In this document: positions 1 to 11,897 of the stretch, piece after piece
How positions within the stretch are numbered: the first letter of the stretch is position 1
Layout of the letters: every line of letters begins with the position of its first letter
Source of the DNA: Calliopsis andreniformis
Taxonomy: Eukaryota > Arthropoda > Insecta > Hymenoptera > Andrenidae
Assembly: GCF_051401765.1 (NCBI RefSeq)
Contig: NW_027480464.1
Span: forward strand, 2,418,001-2,482,000
Direction: 5' to 3'
Length of the DNA stretch: 64,000 bases
Made by a program: the position numbers and the translations under genes
The notes under the pieces: model-generated
Seen by the model: the letters and a program-made list of their open reading frames with translations, nothing else
Databases searched by the model: none
Told to the model about the DNA's origin: nothing

Positions 1-1145
1 CCTCAATCCTCAATCCTCAGTCCTTAATCCTCAATCTTCAATCCTCAATAATTAATCTCCAATCCTAGATCCTCAATCCCCAATCTTCAATCCTTAATCA
101 TGTATAACCAATCCTCAATCCCGAGTCCTCAATCTTCAATCCACAATGCTCAATCCTCAATCCTCAATCCTCAGTCCTGAATCCTCAATCCTCAATCCTC
201 AAACCTCAATCCTCAACCGTCAGTCCTCGTCCTCAATCCTCAACCCTCAATCCTCAATCCTCAATCTTCAATCCTCAATACTCAACATTCAATCCTCAAT
301 CCTCAATCCTCAATCCTCAATCTTCAATCCTCAATCCTCAATCCTCAATCCTCAATCCACATTCTTCAATCCTCAATACCCGACCCTCAATCTACAATAC
401 TCAATCCTCAATCCTCAATTCTCAATCCTCAATCCTCAGTCCTCAGTCCTCAAACCTCAAACCTCAATCCTCAACCCTCAGCCCTCATCCTCAATCCTCA
501 ATCCTCAATCCTCAATCCTCAATCTTCAATCCTCAATACTCAATCTTCAATAATCAATCCTCAATCCTCAATCCTCAATCCTCAATCCTCAATCCTCAAT
601 CTTCAATCCTCAATACTCAAACTGCAATCCTCAATCCTCAGTCCTCACTCCTCAATCCTCATTCTTCAATCCTCAATACCGAATCCTCAATCTTCAATCC
701 TCAATCCTCAATCCTCAATCCTCAATCCTCAGACTTCAAACACCAATACTCAACCCGCACTCCTCGTCCTCAATCCACAACCCTCAATCCTCAATCCTCA
801 ATCTTCAATCATTAATATTCAATCTTCAATCTTCAATCCTCAATCCTCAATCCTCAACCCTCAATCCTCAACGTTCAATCCTCATTACCCAATCCTCAGT
901 CTTCCACCCTCAATCCTCAATACTCAATCCTCAATCCTCAATACTCAGTCCTCAATCCTCAATCTTCAATCCTCAATACTCAATCTTCAATCCTCAATCC
1001 TCAATCCTTAATCAACAATCTTCAATCCTCAATACTGAATCTTCAATCCTCAATCCTCAATCCTCAATCCTCAATCCTCATTCTTCAATCCTCAATACCC
1101 AATCCTCAATCTTCAATCCTCAATCCTCAATTCTCGACCCTCAAT
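1..1145 (+). repeat. Opening segment, repeated at the window's end
   Basis: This stretch is marked by the rare word CCTAGATCC at 64 and by a TAATCATGTAT stretch near 97. It recurs from about 62850 to the end of the window. The CCTAGA word lies at 64 and at 62913, an offset of 62849 bp. One extra heptamer accumulates later in the copy: the TTCTCGACCC word is at 1131 and 63987. The copies differ by scattered substitutions, for example the AATCATGTATAACC stretch here against AATCCTGTATCACC there. A short third copy lies at about 25440-25615, with CCTAGA at 25485. Open reading frames here are by-products of the heptamer. Confidence 0.85.
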
Positions 1146-2379
1146 TCTCAGTCCTCAGACCTCAAACATCAATCCTCAAACTTCAGCCCTCATCCTCAAT
1201 CCTCAATCCTCAATCCTCAATCCTCAATCCTCAATCCTCAATCCTCATTCCTCAATCCTCAATCTTCAATGCTCAATCTTCAATCCTCAATACCGAATCC
1301 TCAATCTTCAATCCTCAATCCACAATCCTCAATTCTCAATCCACAATTCTCAATCCTCAGTCCTCACTCCTCAATTCTCATTCTTCAATCCTCAATACCG
1401 AATCCTCAATCTTCAATCCTCAATCCACAATCCTCAATTCTCAATCCACAATTCTCAATCCTCAGACTTCAAACACCAATACTCAACCCTCAGTCTTCGT
1501 CCTCAATCCACAACCCTCAATCCTCAATCCTCAATCTTCAATCATTAATATTCAACCTTCAATCTTCAAACCTCAACGTTCAATCCTCAATACCCAATCC
1601 TCAGTCCTCCATTCTCAATCCTCAATACTCAATCCTCAATCCTCAATACTCAGTCCTCAATCCTCAATCTTCAATCCTCAGTCCTCAAACATCAATCCTG
1701 AATCCTCAATACTGAATCCTCAATCTTCAGCCCTCAGTCCTCTACAATCAGTTGTCAATCCTCAATCCTCAATCGTCAATCTTCAAACCTCAATCCTCAA
1801 TCCTCAATCCTCAATCCACATTTTTCAATGCTCAATAACCGATCCTCAATCTACAATACTCAATCCTCAATCCCCAATTCTCAATCCTCAATCCTCAGTC
1901 CTCAGTCCTCAAACCTCAAACCTTAATCCTCAACCCTCAGCCCTCATCCTCAATCCTCAATCCTCAATCCTCAATCCTCAATCCTCAATCTTCAATCCTC
2001 AATACTCAATCTTCAATAATCAATCCTCAATCCTCAATCCTCTATCCTCAATCCTCAATCCTCAATCTTCAATGCTCAATACTCAAACTGCAATCCTCAA
2101 TCCTCAGTCCTCACTCCTCAATCCTCATTCTTCAATCCTCAATACCGAATCCTCAATCTTCAATCCTCAATCCTCAATCCTCAATCCTCAATCCTCAGAC
2201 TTCAAACACCAATAGTCAACCCTCAGTCCTCGTCCTCAATCCACAACCCTCAATCATCAATCCTCAACCTTCAATCATTAATATTCAATCTTCAATCTTC
2301 AATCCTCAATCCTCAATCCTCAACCCTCAATACTCAATGTTCAATTCTCATTACCCAATCCTCAGTCTTCCACCCTCAA
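1146..2379 (+). repeat. Diverged 1.46-kb internal duplication of the opening segment
   Basis: About 1800-2510 repeats about 345-1080 with an offset of 1459 bp, growing to 1466 bp after one extra heptamer. The word TCTACAATAC lies at 391 and 1850, and the AATAATC word at 550 and 2016. The copies have drifted more than those later in the window: CCCGACC has become ACCGATCC and CATTCTTC has become CATTTTTC. Between them, 1146-1800 is plain degenerate heptamer containing its own short repeat of the phrase around 1265-1345 at 1378-1460. No gene is seen. Confidence 0.7.
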
Positions 2380-3090
2380 TCCTCAATACTCAATCCTCAA
2401 TCCTCAATACTCAGTCCTCAATCCTCAATCTTCAATCCTCAATACTCAATCTTCAATCCTCAATCCTCAATCCTTAATCCACAATCTTCAATCCTCAATA
2501 CTGAATCTTCAATCCTCAATCCTCAATCCTCATTCTTCAACCCTCAACAACCAATCCTCAATCTTCAATCCTCAATGTTCAATCCGCAATACCCAATCCT
2601 CAATCTTCAATCCTCAAGCCTCAATCCTCAATCCTCAATCGTCAATCCTCAATCTTCAATCCTCAATACTCAATCTTCAATCCTCAATCCTCAATCCTCA
2701 ATCCTCACTCCACATTCTTCAATCCTCAACACCCAATCCTCAATCTTCAATCCTCAATCCTCAGTCCTCAATTCTCAATCCTCAATCCTCAATCCTCAAT
2801 CCTCAGACCTCAAACATCAATACTCAACCCTCAGTCCTCGTCCTCAATCCACAACCCTCAACCCTCAACACCCAATCCTCAATCTTCAATCCTCAATCCT
2901 CAGTCCTCAATTCTCGATCCTCAATACTCAATCCACAGTCCTCAATGTTCAATCCTCAATACCCAAACCTCAATCTTCGATCCTCAGTCCTCAATCCCCA
3001 ATCCTCAATACTCAATCCTCAATCCTCAGTCCTCAAACCTCAATCCTGAATCCTCAAACCTGAATCCTCATTCTTCAGACCTCAGTCCTC

Positions 3091-3230
3091 AACAATCAGT
3101 TGTCAGTCCTCAATCCTCAATAGAATATCCTCAATTCACAGGTTTCAATACTCAATACTCAACCTGAAATCTTCAAATCTCTATCCACAATCATCAATTC
3201 TCATCACTCAACCCTCAACACTCAGTCCCC
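3091..3230 (+). repeat. A1 marker block (exemplar; 12 copies)
   Basis: This 140-bp variant block has TAGAATATCC followed by CACAGGTTTC, ACCTGAAATC and CCACAATCATC. It is built wholly of altered heptamers in register. Using the first base of tagaatat, copies start at 3121, 6594, 9096, 12793, 16308, 19873, 29790, 31537, 45688, 49000, 57973 and 62235. It is usually preceded by CAGTTGTCAGTCC. I see no known protein-binding motif in it. Confidence 0.9.
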
Positions 3231-3719
3231 AATCCTCAATCTTCAATCCTCTGTCCTCAATCCTCAACCCTCAATCGCCAATCTCCAATCCTGAATACTC
3301 AATCTTCAATCCTCAATCCTCAATCCCCAATCCTCAATCCTCAATTCTCATTCTTCAATCCTCAATACCCAATCCTCAATCTTCAATCCTCAATCCTCAA
3401 TCCTCAATTCTCGACCCTCAATTCTCAGTCCTCAGACCTCAAACATCAATCCTCAAACCTCAATCGTCAACCGTCAGTCCTCGTCCTCAAACCTCAACCC
3501 CCAATCCTCAATCCTCAATATTCAGTCATCAATACTCTATCTTCAATCCTCAATCCGCAATCCTCAACCCTCAATCCTCAATCCTCAATATTCAACGCAC
3601 AACCCTCAGCCATCAATCCTCAATCCTCAATCCTCAATCCTCAATCCTCAATCCTCAGTCCTCAAACCTCAATCCTGAATCCTCAAACCTGAATCCTCAA
3701 TCTTCACCCATAAGTCCTC

Positions 3720-3860
3720 AACAATCAATTGTCAATCCTCAATCCTCAATAGAATATCCTCAATTCACAGCTTTCAATACTCAATCCCCATTCTTCAATC
3801 TTCATATCTCAATCCACGAACATCAATTCTCATCACGCAACCCTCAACACTCAGTCCTCA
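3720..3860 (+). repeat. A3 marker block (exemplar; 6 copies)
   Basis: This reads TAGAATATCC, then CACAGCTTTCAATAC and TCAATCCCCATTC, and is preceded by TTCACCCATAAGTCC. Copies start at 3750, 7223, 27301 (with CAGTTTTC), 38650, 43815 and 51557. It follows an A1 block by 629 bp at 3121/3750 and 6594/7223. Confidence 0.88.
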
Positions 3861-5513
3861 ATCTTCAATCCACAATCCTCAATCCTCAATCTTCAATCCT
3901 CAATACTCAATCTTCAATCCTCAATCCTCAATTCTCAATCCTCAATGCTCAATACTCAATCGTCAATCCTCAGTTCTCAATCCCCAATCCTCAATCTTCA
4001 ATCCTCAATCCTCAATCCTCAATCCTCAATCCTCAATCTTCAATCCTCAATACTCAATCTTCAATCCTCAATCCTCAATCCTCAATCCTCAATCCTCAAT
4101 CCTCAATCCTCAATCTTCAATCCTCAATACTCAAACTGCAATCCTCAATCCTCAGTCCTCACTCCTCAATTCTCATTCTTCAATCCTCAATACCGGATCC
4201 TCAATCTTCAATCCTCAATCCACAGTCCTCAATTCTCAATCCACAATCCTCAATCCTCAGACTTCAAACACCAATACTCAACCCTCAGTCCTCGTCCTCA
4301 ATCCGCAACCCTCAATCCTCAATCCTCAATCTTCAATCATCAATATTCAATCTTCAATCCTCAACCCTCCATCCTCAATACTCAATCCACAATCCTCAAT
4401 TCTCAATCGTCAATGCTCAATACTCAATCGTCAATCCTCAATCCCCAGTCCTCAATCTTCAATCCTCAATCCTCAGTCCTCAATCCTCAATCCTCAATCC
4501 TCAATCCTCAATCCTCAATCCTCAATCCTCAATCCTCAATCCTCAGACCTCAAACATCAATACTCAACCCTCAGTCCTCGTTCTCAATCCACAACCCTCA
4601 ATCCTCAATCCTCAATCCTCAATCCTCAATCTTCAATCCCCAATACTCAATCTTCAATCCTCAAACCTCAATCTTCAATCCTCAATACTCAATCTTCAAT
4701 AATCAATCCTCAATCCTCAATCCTCAATCCTCAATCCTGAATCCTCAACCTTCAGTCCTCAATACTCAAACTGCAATCGTCAATCCTCAGTCCTCACTCC
4801 TCAATCCTCATTCTTCAATCCTCAATACCGAATCCACAATCTTCAATCCTCAATCCTCAATCCTCAATCCTCAATCCTCAATCCTCAGACATCAAACACC
4901 AATACTCTACCCTCAGTCCTCGTCCTCAATCCACAACCCACAATCCTCAATCCTCAATCTTCAATCATTAATATTCAATCTTCAATCTTCAATCCTCAAT
5001 CCTCAATACTCAACCCTCAATCCTCAACGTTCAATCCTCATTACCCAATCCTCAGTCTTCCATCCTCAATCCTCAATACTCAATCCTCAATCCTCAATAC
5101 TCAGTCCTCAATCCTCAATCTTCAATCCTCAATACTCAATCTTCAATCCTCAATCCTCAATCCTTAATCCACAATCTTCAATCCTCAATACTGAATCTTC
5201 AATCCTCAATCCTCAATCCTCAATCCTCAATCCTCAATCCTCATTCTTCAACACTCAATACCCAATCCTCAATCTTCAACCCTCAATCCTCAATCCTCAA
5301 TTCTCGACCCTCAATTCTCAGTCCCAGACCTCAAACCTCAATCCTCAAACCTCAGCCCTCATCCTCAATCCTCAACCCTCAATCCTCAATCCTCAATCCT
5401 CAATCCTGAATCCTCATTCTTCAATCCTCAATCTTCAATGCTCAATCTTCAATCCTCAATCCTCAATTCTCAATCCTCAATCCTCAATCCTCAATCCTCA
5501 ATCCTCAATCCTC

Positions 5514-5536
5514 AATCCTCAATACCCTCAATCCTC
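5514..5536 (+). repeat. 9-bp register-shift unit (exemplar; 9 copies)
   Basis: Here the array reads CCTCAATACCCTCAATCC, so one unit is 9 bp and the heptamer register moves by two. It is found at 5521, 10246, 13936, 17451, 21016, 23420, 48248, 57221 and 60595, always within the same surrounding phrase. It is therefore an inherited mark of one module. Independent slippage would not place it in the same phrase each time. Confidence 0.88.
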
Positions 5537-5852
5537 AATCTTCAATCCTCAATACTCAAACTGCAATCGTCAATCCTCAGTCCTCACTCCTCAATCCTCA
5601 TTCTTCAATCCTCAATACCGAATCCACAATCTTCAATCCTCAATCCTCATTCCTCAATCCTCAATCCTCAAACATCAAACACCAATACTCAACACTCAGT
5701 CCTCGTCCTCAATCCACAACACTCAATCCTCAATCCTCAATCTTCAATCATTAATATTCAATCCTCAATCTTCAATCCTCAATCCTCAATCCTCAACCCT
5801 CAATCCTCAACGTTCAATCCTCATTACCCAATCCTCAGTCTTCCATCCTCAA

Positions 5853-8075
5853 TCCTCAATACTCAATCCTCAATCCTCAATACTCAGTCCTCAATCCTCA
5901 ATCTTCAATCCTCAATACTCAATCTTCAATCCTCAATCCTCAATCCTTAATCCACAATCTTCAATCCTCAATACTGAATCTTCAATCCTCAATCCTCAAT
6001 CCTCATTCTTCAACCCTCAACAACCAATCCTCAATCTTCAATCCTCAATGTTCAATCCGCAATACCCAATCCTCAATCTTCAATCCTCAAGCCTCAATCC
6101 TCAATCCTCAATCGTCAATCCTCAATCTTCAATCCTCAATACTCAATCTTCAATCCTCAATCCTCAATCCTCAATCCTCACTCCACATTCTTCAATCCTC
6201 AACACCCAATCCTCAATCTTCAATCCTCAATCCTCAGTCCTCAATTCTCAATCCTCAATCCTCAATCCTCAATCCTCAGACCTCAAACATCAATACTCAA
6301 CCCTCAGTCCTCGTCCTCAATCCACAACCCTCAACCCTCAACACCCAATCCTCAATCTTCAATCCTCAATCCTCAGTCCTCAATTCTCGATCCTCAATAC
6401 TCAGTCCACAGTCCTCAATGTTCAATCCTCAATACCCAAACCTCAATCTTCGATCCTCAGTCCTCAATCCCCAATCCTCAATACTCAATCCTCAATCCTC
6501 AGTCCTCAAACCTCAATCCTGAATCCTCAAACCTGAATCCTCATTCTTCAGACCTCAGTCCTCAACAATCAGTTGTCAGTCCTCAATCCTCAATAGAATA
6601 TCCTCAATTCACAGGTTTCAATACTCAATACTCAACCTGAAATCTTCAAATCTCTATCCACAATCATCAATTCTCATCACTCAACCCTCAACACTCAGTC
6701 CCCAATCCTCAATCTTCAATCCTCTGTCCTCAATCCTCAACCCTCAATCGCCAATCTCCAATCCTGAATACTCAATCTTCAATCCTCAATCCTCAATCCC
6801 CAATCCTCAATCCTCAATTCTCATTCTTCAATCCTCAATACCCAATCCTCAATCTTCAATCCTCAATCCTCAATCCTCAATTCTCGACCCTCAATTCTCA
6901 GTCCTCAGACCTCAAACATCAATCCTCAAACCTCAATCGTCAACCGTCAGTCCTCGTCCTCAAACCTCAACCCCCAATTCTCAATCCTCAATATTCAGTC
7001 ATCAATACTCTATCTTCAATCCTCAATCCGCAATCCTCAACCCTCAATCCTCAATCCTCAATATTCAACGCACAACCCTCAGCCATCAATCCTCAATCCT
7101 CAATCCTCAATCCTCAATCCTCAATCCTCAGTCCTCAAACCTCAATCCTGAATCCTCAAACCTGAATCCTCAATCTTCACCCATAAGTCCTCAACAATCA
7201 ATTGTCAATCCTCAATCCTCAATAGAATATCCTCAATTCACAGCTTTCAATACTCAATCCCCATTCTTCAATCTTCATATCTCAATCCACGAACATCAAT
7301 TCTCATCACGCAACCCTCAACACTCAGTCCTCAATCTTCAATCCACAATCCTCAATCCTCAATCTTCAATCCTCAATACTCAATCTTCAATCCTCAATCC
7401 TCAATTCTAAATCCTCAATGCTCAATACTCAATCGTCAATCCTCAGTTCTCAATCCCCAATCCTCAATCTTCAATCCTCAATCCTCAATCCTCAATCCTC
7501 AATCCTCAATCTTCAATCCTCAATACTCAATCTTCAATCCTCAATCCTCAATCCTCAATCCTCAATCCTCAATCCTCAATCCTCAATCTTCAATCCTCAA
7601 TACTCAAACTGCAATCCTCAATCCTCAGTCCTCACTCCTCAATTCTCATTCTTCAATCCTCAATACCGGATCCTCAATCTTCAATCCTCAATCCACAGTC
7701 CTCAATTCTCAATCCACAATCCTCAATCCTCAGACTTCAAACACCAATACTCAACCCTCAGTCCTCGTCCTCAATCCGCAACCCTCAATCCTCAATCCTC
7801 AATCTTCAATCATCAATATTCAATCTTCAATCCTCAACCCTCCATCCTCAATACTCAATCCACAATCCTCAATTCTCAATCGTCAATGCTCAATACTCAA
7901 TCGTCAATCCTCAATCCCCAGTCCTCAATCTTCAATCCTCAATCCTCAGTCCTCAATCCTCAATCCTCAATCCTCAATCCTCAATCCTCAATCCTCAATC
8001 CTCAATCCTCAATCCTCAGACCTCAAACATCAATACTCAACCCTCAGTCCTCGTTCTCAATCCACAACCCTCAAT
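5853..8075 (+). repeat. 3473-bp higher-order unit, copy 2 (incomplete)
   Basis: This repeats 2380-4600 and stops near 8070. There copy 1 continues with plain heptamers, while copy 2 enters CCTCGATCC followed by the 8.1-9.3 kb module. About 1.25 kb of the unit is therefore missing or replaced. From about 7150 onward this copy also matches 43740 and beyond with an offset of 36592 bp, so the end of this unit and the start of the next array travelled together. One visible difference from copy 1 is TTCTAAATCC near 7405, where copy 1 has TTCTCAATCC. Confidence 0.85.
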
Positions 8076-8170
8076 CCTCGATCCTCAATCTTCAATCATC
8101 AATATTCAATCTTCAATCCTCAATCCTCAATCCTCAATCCTGAATCCTCAATCTTCAGCCCTCGGTCCTC

Positions 8171-8310
8171 TACAATCAGTTGTCAATCCTCAATCCTCTA
8201 TAGAATATCATCAATTCACAGTGTTCATTACTCAATACTCAATCTGCAATCTTCAAATCTCTAACCACAAACATCAATTCTCATCACTCAACCCTCAACA
8301 CTCAGTCCCC
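8171..8310 (+). repeat. A4 marker block (exemplar; 17 copies)
   Basis: This reads TAGAATATCAT, then CACAGTTTTCATTAC and CAATCTGCAATC, and is preceded by CTACAATCAGTTGTC in most copies. Starts are 8201, 11898, 15413, 26365, 30642, 32947, 34582, 35638, 37029, 39991, 41047, 42438, 44793, 50816, 52898, 53954 and 55345. One sub-variant, TATAGAATAT, marks 8201, 11898, 15413, 30642 and 44793. Another, CATTAGTTC, marks 32947, 35638, 39991, 41047, 52898 and 53954. Confidence 0.88.
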
Positions 8311-11300
8311 AGTCCTCAATATTCAATCCTGAATCCTCAATCCTCAATCCACAATCCTCAACGTTCAATCCTCAATACTCAATCTTCAATGCTCATTCCT
8401 CAATCCTCAATCCACAATCCTCAATCCTTAATCCACAATCTTCAATCCTCAATTCTGAATCTTCAATCCTCAATCCTCAATCCTCAATCCTCAATCCTCA
8501 TTCTTCAACCCTCAACACCCAATCCTCAATCTTCAATCCTCAATGTTCAATCCGCCATACCCAATCCTCAATCTTCAATCCTCAACCCTCAATCCTCAAT
8601 CCTCAATCCTCAATCCTCAATCTTCAATCCCCAATACTCAATCTTCAATCCTCAATCCTCAATCCTCAATCCTCACTCCACATTCTTCAATCCTCAACAC
8701 CCAATCCTCAATCTTCAATCCTCAATCCTCAATCCTCAATTCCCAATCCTCAATCCTCAATCCTCAATCCTCAGACCTCAAACATCAATACTCAACCCTC
8801 AGTCCTCGTCCTCAATCCACAACCCTCAATCCTCAACACCCAATTCTCAATCTTCAATCCTCAATCCTCAGTCCTCAATTCTCGGTCCTCAATACTCAAT
8901 CCACAGTCCTCAATGTTCAATCCTCAATACCCAAACCTCAATCTTCAATCCTCAATCCTCAATCCTCAATCCTCAATCCTCAATCCTCAATACTCAATCC
9001 TCAGTCCTCAAACCTCAATCCTGAATCCTCAAACCTGAATCCTCAGTCTTCAGACCTCAGTCCTCAACAATCAGTTGTCAGTCCTCAATCCTCAATAGAA
9101 TATCCTCAATTCACAGGTTTCAATACTCAATACTCAACCTGAAATCTTCAAATCTCTATCCACAATCATCAATTCTCATCACTCAACCCTCAACACTCAG
9201 TCCCCAATCCTCAATCTTCAATCGTCTATCCTCAATCCTCAACCCTCAATCGCCAATCTCCAATTCTGAATACTCAATCTTGAATCCTCAATCCTCAATC
9301 CCCAATCCTCAATCCTCAATCCTCATTCTTCAATCCTCAATACCCAATCCTCAATCTTCAATCCTCAATACTCAATCCTCAATCCTCAACCCTCAATCTT
9401 CAATCCTCAATACTCAATCTTCAATAATCAATCCTCAATCCTCAATCCTCAATCCTCAATCCTGAATCCTCAACCTTCAGTCCTCAATACTCAAACTGCA
9501 ATCGTCAATCCTCAGTCCTCACTCCTCAATCCTCATTCTTCAATCCTCAATACCGAATCCACAATCTTCAATCCTCAATCCTCAATCCTCAATCCTCAAT
9601 CCTCAATCCTCAGACATCAAACACCAATACTCTACCCTCAGTCCTCGTCCTCAATCCACAACCCACAATCCTCAATCCTCAATCTTCAATCATTAATATT
9701 CAATCTTCAATCTTCAATCCTCAATCCTCAATACTCAACCCTCAATCCTCAACGTTCAATCCTCATTACCCAATCCTCAGTCTTCCATCCTCAATCCTCA
9801 ATACTCAATCCTCAATCCTCAATACTCAGTCCTCAATCCTCAATCTTCAATCCTCAATACTCAATCTTCAATCCTCAATCCTCAATCCTTAATCCACAAT
9901 CTTCAATCCTCAATACTGAATCTTCAATCCTCAATCCTCAATCCTCAATCCTCAATCCTCAATCCTCATTCTTCAACACTCAATACCCAATCCTCAATCT
10001 TCAACCCTCAATCCTCAATCCTCAATTCTCGACCCTCAATTCTCAGTCCCAGACCTCAAACCTCAATCCTCAAACCTCAGCCCTCATCCTCAATCCTCAA
10101 CCCTCAATCCTCAATCCTCAATCCTCAATCCTCAATCCTCATTCTTCAATCCTCAATCTTCAATGCTCAATCTTCAATCCTCAATCCTCAATTCTCAATC
10201 CTCAATCCTCAATCCTCAATCCTCAATCCTCAATCCTCAATCCTCAATACCCTCAATCCTCAATCTTCAATCCTCAATACTCAAACTGCAATCGTCAATC
10301 CTCAGTCCTCACTCCTCAATCCTCATTCTTCAATCCTCAATACCGAATCCACAATCTTCAATCCTCAATCCTCATTCCTCAATCCTCAATCCTCAAACAT
10401 CAAACACCAATACTCAACACTCAGTCCTCGTCCTCAATCCACAACACTCAATCCTCAATCCTCAATCTTCAATCATTAATATTCAATCCTCAATCTTCAA
10501 TCCTCAATCCTCAATCCTCAACCCTCAATCCTCAACGTTCAATCCTCATTACCCAATCCTCAGTCTTCCATCCTCAATCCTCAATACTCAATCCTCAATC
10601 CTCAATACTCATTCCTCAATCCTCAATCGTCAATCCTCAATACTCAATCTTCAATCCTCAATCCTCAATCCTTAATCCACAATCTTCAATCCTCAATACT
10701 GAATCTTCAATCCTCAATCCTCAATCCTCAATCCTCAATCCTCAATCCTCATTCCTCAACCCTCAACACCCAATCCTCAATCTTCAATCCTCAATGTTCA
10801 ATCCGCAATACCCAATCCTCAATCTTCAATCCTCAATCCTCTGTCCTCAATTCTCAATCCTCAATCCTCAATCCTCAATCCTCAGAACTCAAACATCAAT
10901 ACTCAACCCTCAGTCCTCGTCCTCAATCCACAACCCTCAATCCTCAACACCCAATCCTCAATCTTCAATCCTCAATCCTCAGTCCTCAATTCTCGATCCT
11001 CAATAATCAATCCACAGTCCTCAATGTTCAATCCTCAATTCTCAATCCTCAATGCTCAATACTCAATCGTCAATCCTCAGTCCTCAAACCCCAATCCTCA
11101 ATCTTCAATCTTCAATCCTCAATTCTCAATCCTCAATCCTTAATCTTCAATCCTCAATACTCAATCTTCAATCCTCAATCCTCAATCCTCAATCCTCAAT
11201 CCTCAATCCTCAATCCTCAATCTTCAATCTTCAATACTCAAACTGCAATCCTCAATCCTCAGTCCTCACTCCTCAATTCTCATTCTTCAATCCTCAATAC

Positions 11301-11897
11301 CGGATCCTCAATCTTCAATCCTCAATCCTCAATCCTCAATTCTCAATCCTCAATCCTCAATCCTCAGACTTCAAACACAAATACTCAACCCTCAGTCCTC
11401 GTCCTCAATCCACAACTCTCAATCCTCAATCCTCAGTCCTCAGTCCTCAAACCTCAATCCTCAACCCTCAGCCCTCATCCTCAATTCTCAATCCTCAATC
11501 TTCAATCCTCAATCCTCAATCATCAATACTCAATCTTCAATCCTCAATCCTCAGTCCTCAAACCTCAATTCTGAATCCTCAATCCTGAGTCCTCAATCTT
11601 CAGCCCTCAGTCCTCAACAATCAGTAGTCAATCCTCAATCCTCAATAGAATATCCTCAATTCACAGGTTTCAATACTCAATACTCAACCTGCAATCTTCA
11701 AATCTCTAACCACAAACATCAATTCTCATCACTCAGCCCTCAACGCTCAGTCCCCAATACTCAATCTTCAATCCCCAATCCTCAATACTCAATCCTCAAT
11801 CCTCAGTACTCAAACCTCAATCCTGAATCCTCAACCCTGAATCCTCAATCTCCAGCCCTCTGTCCTCAACAATCAGTTGTCAATCCTCAATCCTCTA
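8201..11897 (+). repeat. Array unit 1 (3697 bp)
   Basis: This unit keeps the states found outside the array at diagnostic sites: CCCTCAATCGCC near 9245, TCAATTCCCAATCC near 8737 and AGTCCTCGTCC near 10424. Later units carry changed bases at these places. Its first 1.1 kb also matches 30642-31740 (offset 22441) and 44793-45900 (offset 36592). It is about 180 bp longer than unit 2 because it contains an extra stretch near 10690-10860. Those extra bases include a second copy of the phrase ending CAATGTTCAATCCGC. Confidence 0.8.
11616..11755 (+). repeat. A2 marker block (exemplar; 8 copies)
   Basis: This differs from A1 by AGTAGTCAATCC upstream, ACCTGCAATC in place of ACCTGAAATC, and CCACAAACATC. 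Copies start at 11646, 15161, 18803, 22368, 24772, 37601, 43010 and 61165. In six of these an A4 or A5 block follows exactly 252 bp later. The copies at 22368 and 24772 have lost that partner. Confidence 0.9.

Larger units (their letters stand above)
2380..5852 (+). repeat. 3473-bp higher-order unit, copy 1
   Basis: Landmark words repeat at exactly 3473 bp: the tagaatat block at 3121 and 6594, its variant at 3750 and 7223, and the ATG-containing phrase at 3945 and 7418. The copies are close to identical by eye, with isolated differences such as TCAATCC against TCAGTCC near 2930 and 6403. About 4660-5950 also matches about 9390-10670 with an offset of 4725 bp, so this unit is itself assembled from modules used elsewhere. 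An open frame of 863 codons (3945-6536) crosses the unit. It is the heptamer read as SSILNPQ repeats and is not treated as a gene. Confidence 0.88.

Noticed and set aside
3091..3230. Marker blocks A1-A5 as inserted elements or promoters
   Set aside because: They split fully into altered heptamers in register with both flanks, with no terminal repeats, target duplication or recognisable promoter. They are diverged satellite units.
3945..6536. 863-codon open reading frame, and the many other + strand frames of 60-650 codons
   Set aside because: They are the stop-free reading of TCCTCAA as SSILNPQ. They overlap each other in different frames with the same peptide, begin at chance ATG or TTG words, and end at single-base variants. 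They show no domain, signal or codon structure beyond the repeat.
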